In this document: positions 1 to 8,169 of the stretch, one piece after another | Layout of the letters: every line of letters begins with the position of its first letter | Numbering within the stretch: the stretch's first letter is position 1 | Assembly: GCF_020564935.1 (NCBI RefSeq) | Contig: NZ_JAJCXB010000034.1 | Coordinates: forward strand, 1 to 64,000 | Origin: Streptomyces pinistramenti | GTDB taxonomy: Bacteria > Actinomycetota > Actinomycetes > Streptomycetales > Streptomycetaceae | Reading direction: 5' to 3' | Length of the DNA: 64,000 nt | Made by a program: the position numbers and the translations under genes | The notes under the pieces: model-generated | Database searches by the model: none | What the model was told of the DNA's origin: nothing | Seen by the model: only the letters and a program-made list of their open reading frames with translations

Positions 1-2
1 GC

Positions 3-839
3 GCGGGCCCCCGCGCCCACCCGGAACGCCGCCGCCGTCACGCCTCGCTCGCCGTACAGGCCGACGACGGCCAGTGGTTCCTGATCAACGCCACCCCCGA
101 CATCGCCGACCAGATCGAAGCCACCCCCCAACTCCACCCCGGGCCCGCCGCCCGCCGCACCCCGGTGCGCGGTCTGATCCTCACCGACGCCGAACTCGAC
201 CACACCCTCGGCCTCGCCCGGCTGCGCGAAGCCGACCGCGTCGACGTCCTCGCCACCGCACCGGTCCGCACGGCGCTGTGCGAACGGCTGCGCCTGGCCG
301 ACATCCTCGGGCCGTACACGGCACTCACCTGGCGGGAGCTGGGCCAGGACCCGGTGCCGCTCGCGGACACCGGCACCGGCATCGAGATCAGCGCCCTGCC
401 CGTCTCCGCCAAACGCCCCCGCTACGCAGCCGACCCCCCGCCGGCCGGTGCCGACGACCCGACCTGGGTGGTCGCCCTCCGGCTGCACGACCCTGCCACC
501 GGAGGCACCGCCGTGTACGCCCCATGCCTCGGCACCTGGCCGCCGGGGCTCGACGCGGCCCTCGCCGGCGCCGACTGCGTGCTGCTCGACGGCACCTTCT
601 GGGACGACGACGAGCCGCTCCGCAGCGGCTTCTCCACGCGGAGCGCCACCGCCATGGGCCACCTCCCCATCGACGGCCCGCACGGCACCGCCCGCCGTCT
701 CGCCCCGCTGAACGCCCGCTGCCTCTACACCCACCTCAACAACACCAACCCCCTCACCGACCCCGGCGCACCGCAGCACGGGCACCTCGCCGCACAGGGC
801 CTCGCCGTCGCGGCGGAAGGGATGGAGATCGCGCTTTGA
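3..839 (+). CDS. pqqB: Pyrroloquinoline quinone biosynthesis protein PqqB (5' end outside window)
   Basis: This is a metallo-beta-lactamase-fold protein of PQQ biosynthesis; the family is thought to hydroxylate or oxidise the Glu-Tyr intermediate cut from PqqA. The frame is open from the first bases of the window, so the N-terminus and start codon lie upstream. The visible start contains RRRRHASLAVQADDGQWFLI and INATPDI, followed by RGLILTDAELDHTLGLARLRE, which is the PqqB form of the MBL metal-site region, and it ends LAAQGLAVAAEGMEIAL. PqqC, PqqD and PqqE follow on the same strand, which confirms the assignment. In most operons pqqC follows pqqB directly; here about 980 bp with a decayed tnpB lies between them. 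No pqqA is visible and it is presumably upstream. Family call is confident. Confidence 0.9.
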   Translation, partial: AGPRAHPERRRRHASLAVQADDGQWFLINATPDIADQIEATPQLHPGPAARRTPVRGLILTDAELDHTLGLARLREADRVDVLATAPVRTALCERLRLADILGPYTALTWRELGQDPVPLADTGTGIEISALPVSAKRPRYAADPPPAGADDPTWVVALRLHDPATGGTAVYAPCLGTWPPGLDAALAGADCVLLDGTFWDDDEPLRSGFSTRSATAMGHLPIDGPHGTARRLAPLNARCLYTHLNNTNPLTDPGAPQHGHLAAQGLAVAAEGMEIAL

Positions 840-875
840 CGCCTCCCTCAGCTGATGCAGGGGGATTCCTGGCTC

Positions 876-1745
876 ACGTCGCCTGTCCCTCGGCGAGGGT
901 GCAGGTCTTACACGATCAGCGCCAGCCGGGTGGAGACCAGCCCGGACCGGCATCACGCGAGCGGAGTTCTTATCCCGGGGATTCGGCTCCGCACGCGGTG
1001 CAGGTATACGTCCTTCGGAAAGAGGTAGTGCGTGCTTCGTTCTCGCTCCGCACCGCGCACAGTCCATGGAGGTGTGCGCGGGGTGGACCAGATGCACGGT
1101 CCGGCCGTGCTTCCTGGCCATCTCGACCAGCGCCGCCTTGATGGCGCCGATCGCGGCGTCGGCCGCCTTACGGGCCATGGCGGTCTTCGCGGGGAACGTC
1201 GGCTTGAAGTCCTCGACGGCCGACGCGTCGTGGTCGCGAACGACCTTCCTGGCCCTTCCCCAAGCTCTCGAACTCCGCTTGAGCAGGGGAGACCCCATTC
1301 GGCCGGTGGGGTGACCTTGCCGGGACACTTCCTTGTGCAGCTTCGCGGTCTGCCGCTTGGCTTCGCGGTAGCCCTTGGACGCGGCCTGCCCGCGCTGGGG
1401 CTTCCTGCGGGCCATCATCCGCCGGTACGTGGTCAGGCGCTGGGCGGCGGTCCTCCTGTGCTGCGGGTGGGGAAGATCGTGGGCGTCAGATGTGGTGGTC
1501 GCGGTCCCGTGTACGCCCCAGCCGATGCCGATCGCACGGCCTGTGGCGGGCAGCTCCTGGGCCAGGGTGGGTACGACGAAGGACGCGGACCACGCTCCGG
1601 TGCTGTCCTCGTACACGCCCTTCGCTTCCGTCGCCATGAACAGCAATCCACCTGTGAGGTACGGCAGTTGAAGGGCCCATGCCTGTGTGGGTTTCCTCGC
1701 CGATCGGATGGGTACCGCGATCCGCCCTGGCGAAGAATCGCAGCC
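876..1745 (-). pseudogene. Decayed IS200/IS605-type TnpB (RNA-guided nuclease family)
   Basis: The minus strand reads as the C-terminal two thirds of a Streptomyces TnpB: WALQLPYLTGGLLFMATE, then AIGIGWGVHGTATTT, KVVRDHDASAVEDFKP, TVHLVHPAHTSMDCARCG and RDKNSARVM. Three signs of death are visible. The N-terminus is missing. The first RuvC aspartate (normally GIDWG) is Gly (GIGWG). The second half of the zinc ribbon is scrambled by compensating frameshifts near positions 985-1025, where the expected TYTCTACGAESP lies in another frame. A foreign block of about 62 bp (1255-1316) also replaces the usual RQxTARKWA segment. The RuvC-II Glu (VEDFKP) and RuvC-III Asp (RDKNS) are still present. It sits between pqqB and pqqC, pointing the other way. 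Confidence 0.8.
1255..1316. repeat. Short dispersed-repeat-like block inside the tnpB relic
   Basis: Read on the minus strand this block encodes PTGRMGSPLLKRSSRAWG and replaces about 10 residues that TnpB proteins have here. It contains the complementary arms CCCCATTC/GGCCGGTGGGGTG at one end. From memory, the translated string turns up in many unrelated Streptomyces hypothetical proteins, which suggests a small dispersed repeat; this copy-number claim is recollection, not something visible in the window. Confidence 0.45.
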
Positions 1746-1777
1746 CTTTGCCCTGCCCCGCAGGAGCTTCGTTTCCT

Positions 1778-1797
1778 CACCCGGCTGAAGCCGGGTG
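1778..1797. other. Perfect hairpin just upstream of pqqC (IS605-end-like)
   Basis: CACCCGGC-TGAA-GCCGGGTG forms a perfect 8-bp stem with a four-base loop, 19 bases before the pqqC start. It lies beyond the 5' end of the tnpB relic, so it may be the surviving subterminal hairpin of the IS200/IS605 element. It could equally act as a weak terminator or as an mRNA 5' structure in front of the pqqC ribosome binding site. Confidence 0.5.
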
Positions 1798-1816
1798 TAT
1801 CCACGAAGGAGATCCG

Positions 1817-2551
1817 ATGAACGGCCTGCCGGGAAGCCCGCACCGCCCCGCACCCCAGGCGGCACGGGCCTCGTTCGAGGAACGCCTGCGCACCGTCGCA
1901 CGCGAGCACTACCACGACCGTCACCCCTTCAACCTCCGTATGCACGCAGGCCAGTTGACCCCCGACGAGCTGCGCCGCTGGATCCGCAACCGCTTCCACT
2001 ACCAGCGCCACATCCCCGTCAAGGACGCCCTGATCACCGCGAAGCTCGACACCCCCGAACTGCGCCGGATGTGGCTGCGCCGGATCCGCGACCACGACGG
2101 CGACCGGGCGGGCGAAGGCGGCATCGAACGCTGGCTGCGGCTCGGCGAGGCCGCCGGCATCGACCGCGCCCTGCTGCTCGACGCCTCCGGCGTGCTGCCC
2201 GGCGTCCGGCTCGCCGTCGACGGCTACGTGAACTTCTGCCGCCTGCGCTCCCCGTTGGAGGCCGTCGCCGCCTCCCTCACCGAACTGTCCGCCCCGGACA
2301 TCATGCGCACCCGGATCGACGCCTTCGAACGCCACTACCCCTGGATCGAGCAGGGCGGCCTGACGTACTTCCGCGACCGGCAGGGCCAGGGCCGCCGGGA
2401 CAGCAAGGAGGCGCTCGCCCTGGTGATCGACGGAGCCAGGACCGCGGCGGACCAGGACCGGGCAGTCGCGGCCCTCACCTTCAAATGCGAGGTCCTCTGG
2501 GCCCTCCTGGACGCCATTGAACGCGGCGGCCGACCAGGAGCCCCGGCATGA
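1817..2551 (+). CDS. pqqC: Pyrroloquinoline-quinone synthase PqqC
   Basis: 244-residue cofactor-less oxidase that performs the last ring closure and eight-electron oxidation to PQQ. The ATG has a GAAGGAG site six bases upstream (positions 1805-1811); the open frame runs further upstream but into IS-derived DNA. Typical PqqC stretches are visible: HPFNLRMHAGQLTPDELRRW, NRFHYQRHIPVKDALI, RRIRDHDGD and AALTFKCEVLWALLDAIE. The His-rich all-alpha fold and the length are normal. The stop overlaps the pqqD start (ATGA), so C and D are translationally coupled. Because of the tnpB relic, expression from the promoter upstream of pqqB may be weakened. Confidence 0.95.
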   Translation: MNGLPGSPHRPAPQAARASFEERLRTVAREHYHDRHPFNLRMHAGQLTPDELRRWIRNRFHYQRHIPVKDALITAKLDTPELRRMWLRRIRDHDGDRAGEGGIERWLRLGEAAGIDRALLLDASGVLPGVRLAVDGYVNFCRLRSPLEAVAASLTELSAPDIMRTRIDAFERHYPWIEQGGLTYFRDRQGQGRRDSKEALALVIDGARTAADQDRAVAALTFKCEVLWALLDAIERGGRPGAPA

Positions 2552-2805
2552 CCGCCTGGTACCCAGGACCGGCCCCCGGCGTTCTCCTGCGCGCCGACCG
2601 GGTCCGCGGTGTCGACCTGCTGCTCCTGCCCGAACGCGTCGTGGTGCTCGAAGGGGCGGCGGGCGAGGTGCTGCGCCTGTGCGACGGCACCCGCGACGTC
2701 CCCCGGATCGTGCGGGAGCTGACCGCCCGCCACCCCGGCGCACCCGTCGCCACCGAGGTGCCCGCCTTCCTCGACCGGGTACGGAAGGAGGGCTGGCTGC
2801 GATGA
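2548..2805 (+). CDS. pqqD: PQQ biosynthesis peptide chaperone PqqD
   Basis: 85-residue winged-helix RiPP recognition element that binds the PqqA precursor and presents it to PqqE. It opens with GVLLRADRVRGVDLLLLPERVVVLEG and carries the conserved GEVLRLCDGTRDVPRIVRELTARHPG helix-turn-helix stretch, ending FLDRVRKEGWLR. It overlaps pqqC by 4 bp and pqqE by 4 bp, so C-D-E form one coupled unit. Length is normal for a free-standing PqqD. Confidence 0.93.
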   Translation: MTAWYPGPAPGVLLRADRVRGVDLLLLPERVVVLEGAAGEVLRLCDGTRDVPRIVRELTARHPGAPVATEVPAFLDRVRKEGWLR

Positions 2806-3923
2806 CCGCACCGCCCGCCCCCGTCCCGCCGCCCTGGGCGCTCCTCGCCGAGCTGACCCACGCCTGCCCGCTGCACTGCACCTACTGCTCCAACCCCGTC
2901 GAACTCACCCGCCGCAGCCGCGAGTTGACCCTCGCCCAATGGCAGGACACGTTCCGTCAGGCCGCCGACCTGGGCGTGGTGAGCGCCCATCTCTCCGGCG
3001 GCGAGCCGCTGCTGCGCCAGGACCTGGCGGAGATCGTCGCGGCGGCCGACGGCGCCGGGATCCACACCCAGCTGATCACCAGCGGCGTCGGCCTCGACCG
3101 CGACCGGCTGGCCCGCCTCACCGACGCCGGACTGCGCAGCGTCCAGCTCTCCGTCCAGCACGCCGACCCGGCCGACGGCGACCGTATCGCCGGCCACCGC
3201 GCCCACGCCGCCAAGGAACGCGCCGCGGCCCTCGTCACCGGCGCCGGACTGCCGCTCGGCCTCAACGTCGTCCTCCACCGCCACAACCTCGGCGCCCTCG
3301 ACGCACTGATCGGCCTCGCCCCCGCCTGGGGCGCCGACCGCATCGAACTCGCCAACACCCAGTTCTACGGCTGGGCGTTCCTCAACAAGGCCGAACTCCT
3401 GCCCACCCGTGCCCAGTTGGCCGAAGCCGAAGCGACCGTACGGCGCCGCCGGCAGCAGCTCGACGGCCGCGTCGAGATCATCTGGGTTGTCCCCGACCAC
3501 TTCGAGGGCACCGCCAAACCCTGCATGGGCGGCTGGGGCGCCGTCTCGCTCACCGTCACCCCCGACGGCACGGTCCTGCCCTGCCCGGCCGCCGCCGCGA
3601 TCCCCGGACTCGACCCGCCCAACATCCGAGACCACCCACTGCGCCGGATCTGGGAGCACTCCGCGGCCTTCACCCGCTACCGCGGCACCGCCTGGATGCA
3701 AGACCCCTGCCGCAGCTGCGCCCTGCGCGAGCGGGACTTCGGCGGCTGCCGCTGCCAGGCATACGCCCTCACCGGAGACGCCGCCGCCACCGACCCGGCG
3801 TGCCGCCACTCCCCGCACCACACCGTCATCCGCGACCTGGTGGACGCGCCCGCGCCGCCACCCCAGGCACTGGGCCGCCCCCGGCGCCCCGGCCATCCGT
3901 CCCGCAGAGTGGAGACCCCCTGA
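2802..3923 (+). CDS. pqqE: PqqA peptide cyclase PqqE (radical SAM)
   Basis: 373-residue radical SAM enzyme with a SPASM-type C-terminus that joins Glu and Tyr side chains of PqqA by a C-C bond. The ATG overlapping the pqqD stop is used as start. The Cx3Cx2C cluster motif is CPLHCTYC at residues 24-31, followed by LSGGEPLLRQDL. The C-terminal auxiliary Fe-S ligands appear as CMGGWG, CPAAAAIPGL, CRSCALRERDFGGCRC and ACRHSP. All key cysteines seem present, so the enzyme looks functional. The stop codon overlaps the next gene (TGATG). Confidence 0.95.
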   Translation: MTAPPAPVPPPWALLAELTHACPLHCTYCSNPVELTRRSRELTLAQWQDTFRQAADLGVVSAHLSGGEPLLRQDLAEIVAAADGAGIHTQLITSGVGLDRDRLARLTDAGLRSVQLSVQHADPADGDRIAGHRAHAAKERAAALVTGAGLPLGLNVVLHRHNLGALDALIGLAPAWGADRIELANTQFYGWAFLNKAELLPTRAQLAEAEATVRRRRQQLDGRVEIIWVVPDHFEGTAKPCMGGWGAVSLTVTPDGTVLPCPAAAAIPGLDPPNIRDHPLRRIWEHSAAFTRYRGTAWMQDPCRSCALRERDFGGCRCQAYALTGDAAATDPACRHSPHHTVIRDLVDAPAPPPQALGRPRRPGHPSRRVETP

Positions 3924-4966
3924 TGCACCGCACCGCTCCGCAGCACCGCCACCGGGTACTGCGCCGCCGCGCCCTGCTGACCGCATCGGCGGCAGCGCTC
4001 CTCACCGCCACCGCCACGACCGGCGCCGTGGCCGGCACACCCGCCGGCGCGCCCCGCCACAGCGCCCCGAAAGCCGCCCCGCCGATGGCCGCCGCGCCCT
4101 ACGAATACCTCGGCTGGGGCGACCCGCAGCCGCCCACCGAGGTGATGGCGGCGACCGGCACCAAGTGGTTCACCCTCGCCTTCGTCCTCTCCGACGGCGG
4201 CTGCAACCCCGCCTGGGACGGCAGCCGGCCGCTGGCCGGCGGCAGCGACCAGGCCGCCATCGACGCGATCCGCGCCAAGGGCGGCGACGTCGTCATCTCG
4301 GCCGGCGGCTGGAGCGGCGCCAAGCTCGGCGAGAAGTGCACCAGCGCCGACGCCCTGGCCGGTGCGTACCAGAAGGTGATCGACGCGTACCGGCTCAAGG
4401 CGCTCGACATCGACATCGAGGACACCGAAATGAGCAACGCGACGGTGCGGCAGCGCGTCGTCGACGCCCTGAAGAAGGTCAAGACCGCCAACCCGGGCCT
4501 GGTCACGTACGTCACCATGGGCACCACCCCCGAAGGGCCGAACGCCGACGGCAAGGACCTCATCCGGCGCGGCGCCAAGGCCGGCCTGGACAACGACGGC
4601 TGGGTGGTCATGCCGTTCGACTTCGGCGGCCACAGCGGCACCATGGGCGAGGCCACCGTCAGCGCGCTCGACGGCCTCGCCGCCGAGGTCAAGAACGCGT
4701 ACGGCTACAGCGAGGCCGACGCCTACCGCAAGACCGGCGTGTCCTCCATGAACGGCCACACCGACCAGGCCGACGAGACCGTCACTCTCGACGACTTCCG
4801 CACCATCCTCGCTTACGCCCGCACCCACCACCTCGCCCGCTTCGCCTTCTGGGCCGTCAACCGCGACCGGGCCTGCGGCTCCGGCGGCAGCGAAGGCGAC
4901 AGCTGCAGCGGCGTGGACCAGAAGCCGTACGCCTACACCAAGATCGTGGCGCAGTACCGGGGTTGA
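3923..4966 (+). CDS. Secreted GH18 chitinase-like protein
   Basis: 347-residue exported glycoside hydrolase family 18 protein. It has an arginine-rich N-terminus followed by a hydrophobic stretch and Ala-rich cleavage region (RRRALLTASAAALLTATATTG), consistent with a signal peptide. The catalytic DxDxE motif is seen as LDIDIEDTE, preceded by GGDVVISAGGWSG (the usual SxGG motif), and a late FAFWAVNRDR matches the terminal Trp strand. There is no separate chitin-binding domain. The start ATG overlaps the pqqE stop, which is unusual: a secreted polysaccharidase is translationally coupled to a cofactor-biosynthesis gene. Substrate (chitin or another GlcNAc polymer) is inferred from family only. 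Confidence 0.85.
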   Translation: MHRTAPQHRHRVLRRRALLTASAAALLTATATTGAVAGTPAGAPRHSAPKAAPPMAAAPYEYLGWGDPQPPTEVMAATGTKWFTLAFVLSDGGCNPAWDGSRPLAGGSDQAAIDAIRAKGGDVVISAGGWSGAKLGEKCTSADALAGAYQKVIDAYRLKALDIDIEDTEMSNATVRQRVVDALKKVKTANPGLVTYVTMGTTPEGPNADGKDLIRRGAKAGLDNDGWVVMPFDFGGHSGTMGEATVSALDGLAAEVKNAYGYSEADAYRKTGVSSMNGHTDQADETVTLDDFRTILAYARTHHLARFAFWAVNRDRACGSGGSEGDSCSGVDQKPYAYTKIVAQYRG

Positions 4967-5123
4967 GCGCTCGGCCTTCGGCGGCGTCGCGCACGCGCAC
5001 TCCGTCAGATCCTGCGCCGCCCACGTCCGATGACAGGGCGGGAAGGAAGCGCCTCACGGTACTGGGGCTTCGCCCACTGATCGCGCGGCACCCAGGCACT
5101 GGGCGTGCACGGCGTGAGACCGC

Positions 5124-5163
5124 AGACCCCCGTTCGTTCCGCACCGCGGACGAGCGGGGGTCT
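5124..5163. terminator. Strong hairpin terminator
   Basis: AGACCCCCGTTCG pairs with CGAGCGGGGGTCT (13 bp, one G-U pair), and the loop contains a second stem TCCGC/GCGGA. It lies about 160 bp after the chitinase-like gene and 150 bp before the M28 peptidase, so it probably ends the pqq operon transcript. The near symmetry allows it to work in both directions. Confidence 0.75.
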
Positions 5164-5314
5164 TCCGCGTCGTGACGGGCCGTACGGTTGCCGGGGCGGA
5201 GAATTCCTCCGCGGTGGCGGCAACCTCGGGAGAGGCCGCACGTCGTATGAGGGTGAGGGGCGCGCATCCGCGCCCCGACACCGCCCTCGTACCAGCCATC
5301 CGCGGAGGTCTCCG

Positions 5315-6292
5315 TTGCCGGTATTCCCTCTCCCCTCTTTGCCACGGCGAAGCTCTTGGGTACGCACGGTCGTCCTGCTGGCCGTCCTGGCCCTGCACGG
5401 CGCACTCGTCCCGACAGCCGTCCAAGCGGCACCCCTCGGAGACCGGGCCAGGGCCGTCTCCCTCTCCGGCCGCCCGGCCCCCACGGCCCCCGACGCGCCG
5501 ACCGTCTCGCAGGCGCAGGTGATGCCGCACCTGAAGGCACTGCAGCGCATCGCCGACCGGAACGGCGGCAACCGCGCGCACGGCACCCCGGGCTACGAGC
5601 AGTCGGTGGCCTACGTGCGGCACGCGCTGGACCGCGCCGGGTTCCGCACGGAGCTCCGCCACTTCTCCCACGCGGGAGCGGACGGCTACAACCTGATCGC
5701 CGACTGGCCGGGCGGCGATCCGCGTCACGTGCTGCTCACCGGCGCTCATCTGGACAGCGTCGCGGCCGGCCCCGGCATCAACGACAACGGGTCCGGCGCC
5801 GCGGCGGTCCTGACCACGGCCCTTCAGGTGGCCAAGGCCCGCATCAAGCCCACAGGGCATCTGCGTTTCGCCTGGTGGGGCGCGGAGGAACTGGGTCTGG
5901 TCGGTTCGGCGGACTACGTCAGGGGCCTCTCCGGCGCCGAGCGCAAGGCGATCGACGTGTACCTCAACCTCGATCAGGCGGGCAGCAAGAACACCAAGCA
6001 GTGGCTCGTGGTGAACGACGAGGCACACGGGGAGAGCGCCGCCTTCAAGGCGTTCCGGACCTGGTTCGCCGCCCGGGGCATCGACACCTTCGACATCGGC
6101 GTGGGCGGCTCGGACCACGAGTCGTTCGGCGACGCCGGCATCCCGTCGTCGGGCTTCAGCACCGGCATCTCGGACTGCATCCACGAGGCATGCGACAACC
6201 TCGCCAATGTCGACCCCGCGACGGAGACCACCAGTACCAACGCCCTTATCGGTGTGGTGTGGCAGCTCGCCGCCCGCACCGCCCGGTCCTGA
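5315..6292 (+). CDS. Secreted M28 family zinc aminopeptidase
   Basis: 325-residue exported aminopeptidase related to the Streptomyces griseus type. The TTG at 5315 is chosen because GGAGG lies six bases upstream and the resulting N-terminus is a clean signal peptide (RTVVLLAVLALHGALVPTAVQA followed by APLG). Dinuclear zinc-site motifs are in order: TGAHLDSV (His145), INDNGSGAAA, WGAEELGLVGS, LNLDQAG and GGSDHESFGDAGIP. A Cys pair near the end (DCIHEACDN) matches the family disulfide. It removes N-terminal residues from extracellular peptides and is followed by an M1 peptidase 26 bp downstream, probably in the same transcript. Confidence 0.9.
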   Translation: MPVFPLPSLPRRSSWVRTVVLLAVLALHGALVPTAVQAAPLGDRARAVSLSGRPAPTAPDAPTVSQAQVMPHLKALQRIADRNGGNRAHGTPGYEQSVAYVRHALDRAGFRTELRHFSHAGADGYNLIADWPGGDPRHVLLTGAHLDSVAAGPGINDNGSGAAAVLTTALQVAKARIKPTGHLRFAWWGAEELGLVGSADYVRGLSGAERKAIDVYLNLDQAGSKNTKQWLVVNDEAHGESAAFKAFRTWFAARGIDTFDIGVGGSDHESFGDAGIPSSGFSTGISDCIHEACDNLANVDPATETTSTNALIGVVWQLAARTARS

Positions 6293-6318
6293 CCGCCCAC
6301 CCTCATCAGGAAGCAGAG

Positions 6319-7743
6319 ATGCGCAGAGCACAGCCCCGCAGCCGGCGCACGCCCCACGCCGTGCTGACGATCGCCGTCGCCCTCGGCATGGCGCTGACGG
6401 CTGTCCCCGCCGCAGGCGCGACCGGCGGCAAGGACCCGTACTTTCCCGACGACGGCGACGCCCGCTACGACGTCACGCACTACGACGTGCGGATCGCCTA
6501 CGACCCGGCGCGCACCGACCGCCTGGACGGTGACACGACCGTCACCGCCCGAGCCGTACAGGCACTGGACCGCTTCGCCCTCGACCTGAAGGGCTTCGAC
6601 ATCGCCTCGGTCACCGTGAACGGCGCCCCGGCGAAGGCGTTCTCGCGCTCCGGAGCACACAAGCTGGTCGTCGAGACGGCTCACCGGGTGGCCAAGGGCG
6701 CCACGTTCAAGGTCCGGGTGAAGTACGCGGGCAAGCCCGATGCCGAGGGCTGGCACACCCTGGCGTCCGGCGGGGTGAATGTGTCGGGCGAGCCGCACTC
6801 CGCGACCTCGTGGTATCCGTCCAACGACCACCCCTCCGACAAGGCCACCTTCGCTCTGACCGCGACGGTGCCCAAGGGCTGGACCGCCATCGGCAACGGC
6901 CTGCCCGGCGCGACCACCGCCAAGGGCGCCACAACGACCTTCCGGTGGCACGAGGACCGGCCGATGGCCACGTATCTCAGTACGGTCGCCATCGACAAGT
7001 TCACCGTCCACAAGGCGAAGCTGCCGGACGGCACGCCGGTCATCACGGCGTACAGCCCCGACATGCCGATCGACGCGGAGACCGAGGGTCAGCAGAAGGA
7101 CATCCTGGGTTTCCTGGCCTCGAAGTTCGGCCCGTACCCCTTCTCCTCGGCGGGCGCCATCGTCATCGGTGCGGCCGCGGACGACCGGAACGGGCCGCTG
7201 GCCCTGGAGACGCAGAGCCGGCCCACCTACACCGCTGCCCTCTTCGACGCCTCCATGGTCCACGAGAACGCCCACCAGTGGTTCGGCGACAGCGTCTCGT
7301 TCACCGACTGGCGTGACGGCTGCCTCGCCGAGTGCTTCGCCCAGTACGCCAACCAGTTGTGGGAGGAACACAAGGGAGCGAACCTCGACGCCAGTTACAC
7401 CGATGAGGTCGAGACGAACAAGGACACCCCCTCGTACTGGGCCACGAAGCTCTACGACCCGGGCCAGGGCAAGGAACTCGACTTCGGCCTCTACTTCAAG
7501 GGGGCTTTGATGCTGCACGCGCTGCGGCGCACCATTGGCGACGACGCCTTCTTCACCACTCTTCGGCGCTGGACCGGTGACCACGCCTACGGCAACGCCT
7601 CGTTCCCGCAGTTCGAGGCCTTGGCTGCGAAGGTCTCGCACAAGGACCTCAAGGGTTTCTTCGACGCATGGGTCCGCGGGACGACGCTGCCCCCGAAGCA
7701 GTACCTCTACCCGGGCAGCCTCGGCACACCGGCGGGGCGCTAG
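6319..7743 (+). CDS. Secreted M1 family metallopeptidase
   Basis: 474-residue exported gluzincin. The ATG at 6319 follows a weak purine-rich site and gives a signal peptide (AVLTIAVALGMALTAVPAAGA). The N-terminal beta-saddle domain begins at YDVTHYDVRIAYDP. The zinc motif is HENAHQWFGD (His315, Glu316, His319) with the third ligand Glu in LAECFAQY (Glu338). The usual GAMEN exopeptidase motif appears only as GPLALETQS, as in other short Streptomyces M1 proteins. It is shorter than PepN because the C-terminal helical domain is missing. Together with the upstream M28 enzyme it forms an extracellular peptide-degrading pair. Confidence 0.88.
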   Translation: MRRAQPRSRRTPHAVLTIAVALGMALTAVPAAGATGGKDPYFPDDGDARYDVTHYDVRIAYDPARTDRLDGDTTVTARAVQALDRFALDLKGFDIASVTVNGAPAKAFSRSGAHKLVVETAHRVAKGATFKVRVKYAGKPDAEGWHTLASGGVNVSGEPHSATSWYPSNDHPSDKATFALTATVPKGWTAIGNGLPGATTAKGATTTFRWHEDRPMATYLSTVAIDKFTVHKAKLPDGTPVITAYSPDMPIDAETEGQQKDILGFLASKFGPYPFSSAGAIVIGAAADDRNGPLALETQSRPTYTAALFDASMVHENAHQWFGDSVSFTDWRDGCLAECFAQYANQLWEEHKGANLDASYTDEVETNKDTPSYWATKLYDPGQGKELDFGLYFKGALMLHALRRTIGDDAFFTTLRRWTGDHAYGNASFPQFEALAAKVSHKDLKGFFDAWVRGTTLPPKQYLYPGSLGTPAGR

Positions 7744-8169
7744 TCCCGGTATTGCCGCGCGCGTCTTCGCGTGGAGCATCCGCACCGCCCTGACCGAGAG
7801 GCCGTACGAGAAGGGAATCCCCGAGGCACCGATTTCCCCCGCCCGGGGGACGGAGCCGGCCGTTGATCATCGTCCAGACGGCCGGCTTCAGCTGGGTGCG
7901 CAGAGGCGCGCAGACGCTCCGGGCAGTTCTTCCACCGGATGGCGTGGAGGATGGCACCGAGGTTGTCGATGATCGGGGCCGGCGGCCGGAACATGTCCGC
8001 GAACAGGCCGTTGGCGTGCCGGTTGCCGGTTGCCGGTTGCCGGTTGCCGGTTGCCGGTTGCCGGTTGCCGGTTGCCGGTACTGATCCCTTGGGCCTGCAT
8101 CACACGGCTGTCCGGATCCGGCAACGCCGGCACGTACGGATCGTCCTCGTAAACGTAGGCGGTGGTCAC
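7740..8169 (-). pseudogene. Coupled reading frame broken by a 7-bp tandem repeat
   Basis: A GTG at 8169 overlaps the stop of the TetR gene (GTGA) and opens MTTAYVYEDDPYVPALPDP, a plausible protein start. After about 30 residues it runs into the GCCGGTT repeat, which reads as repeated NRQPATG, and then into an unlikely Arg/Pro-rich sequence. The next frame beyond the repeat reads NGLFADMFRPPAPIIDNLGA and ILHAIRWKNCPERL, which looks like real coding sequence. Removing one 7-bp unit would join the two frames. I do not recognise the protein family. It may be a decayed gene or a phase-variable one. Confidence 0.45.
8018..8080. repeat. Tandem heptanucleotide repeat (GCCGGTT), about nine units
   Basis: Eight perfect tandem copies of GCCGGTT are followed by a ninth ending in A. 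The unit length is not a multiple of three, so each gain or loss of a copy changes the reading frame of anything translated through it. It lies inside the reading frame coupled to the TetR gene. Confidence 0.97.

Noticed and set aside
5356..6318. N-terminal extension of the M1 peptidase frame back to 5356
   Set aside because: The upstream part overlaps the M28 gene in another frame and is Arg/Pro-rich; the ATG at 6319 gives a clean signal peptide.
8018..8080. CRISPR-like array
   Set aside because: The units are only 7 bp and directly adjacent, with no spacers and no cas genes; it is a simple tandem repeat.
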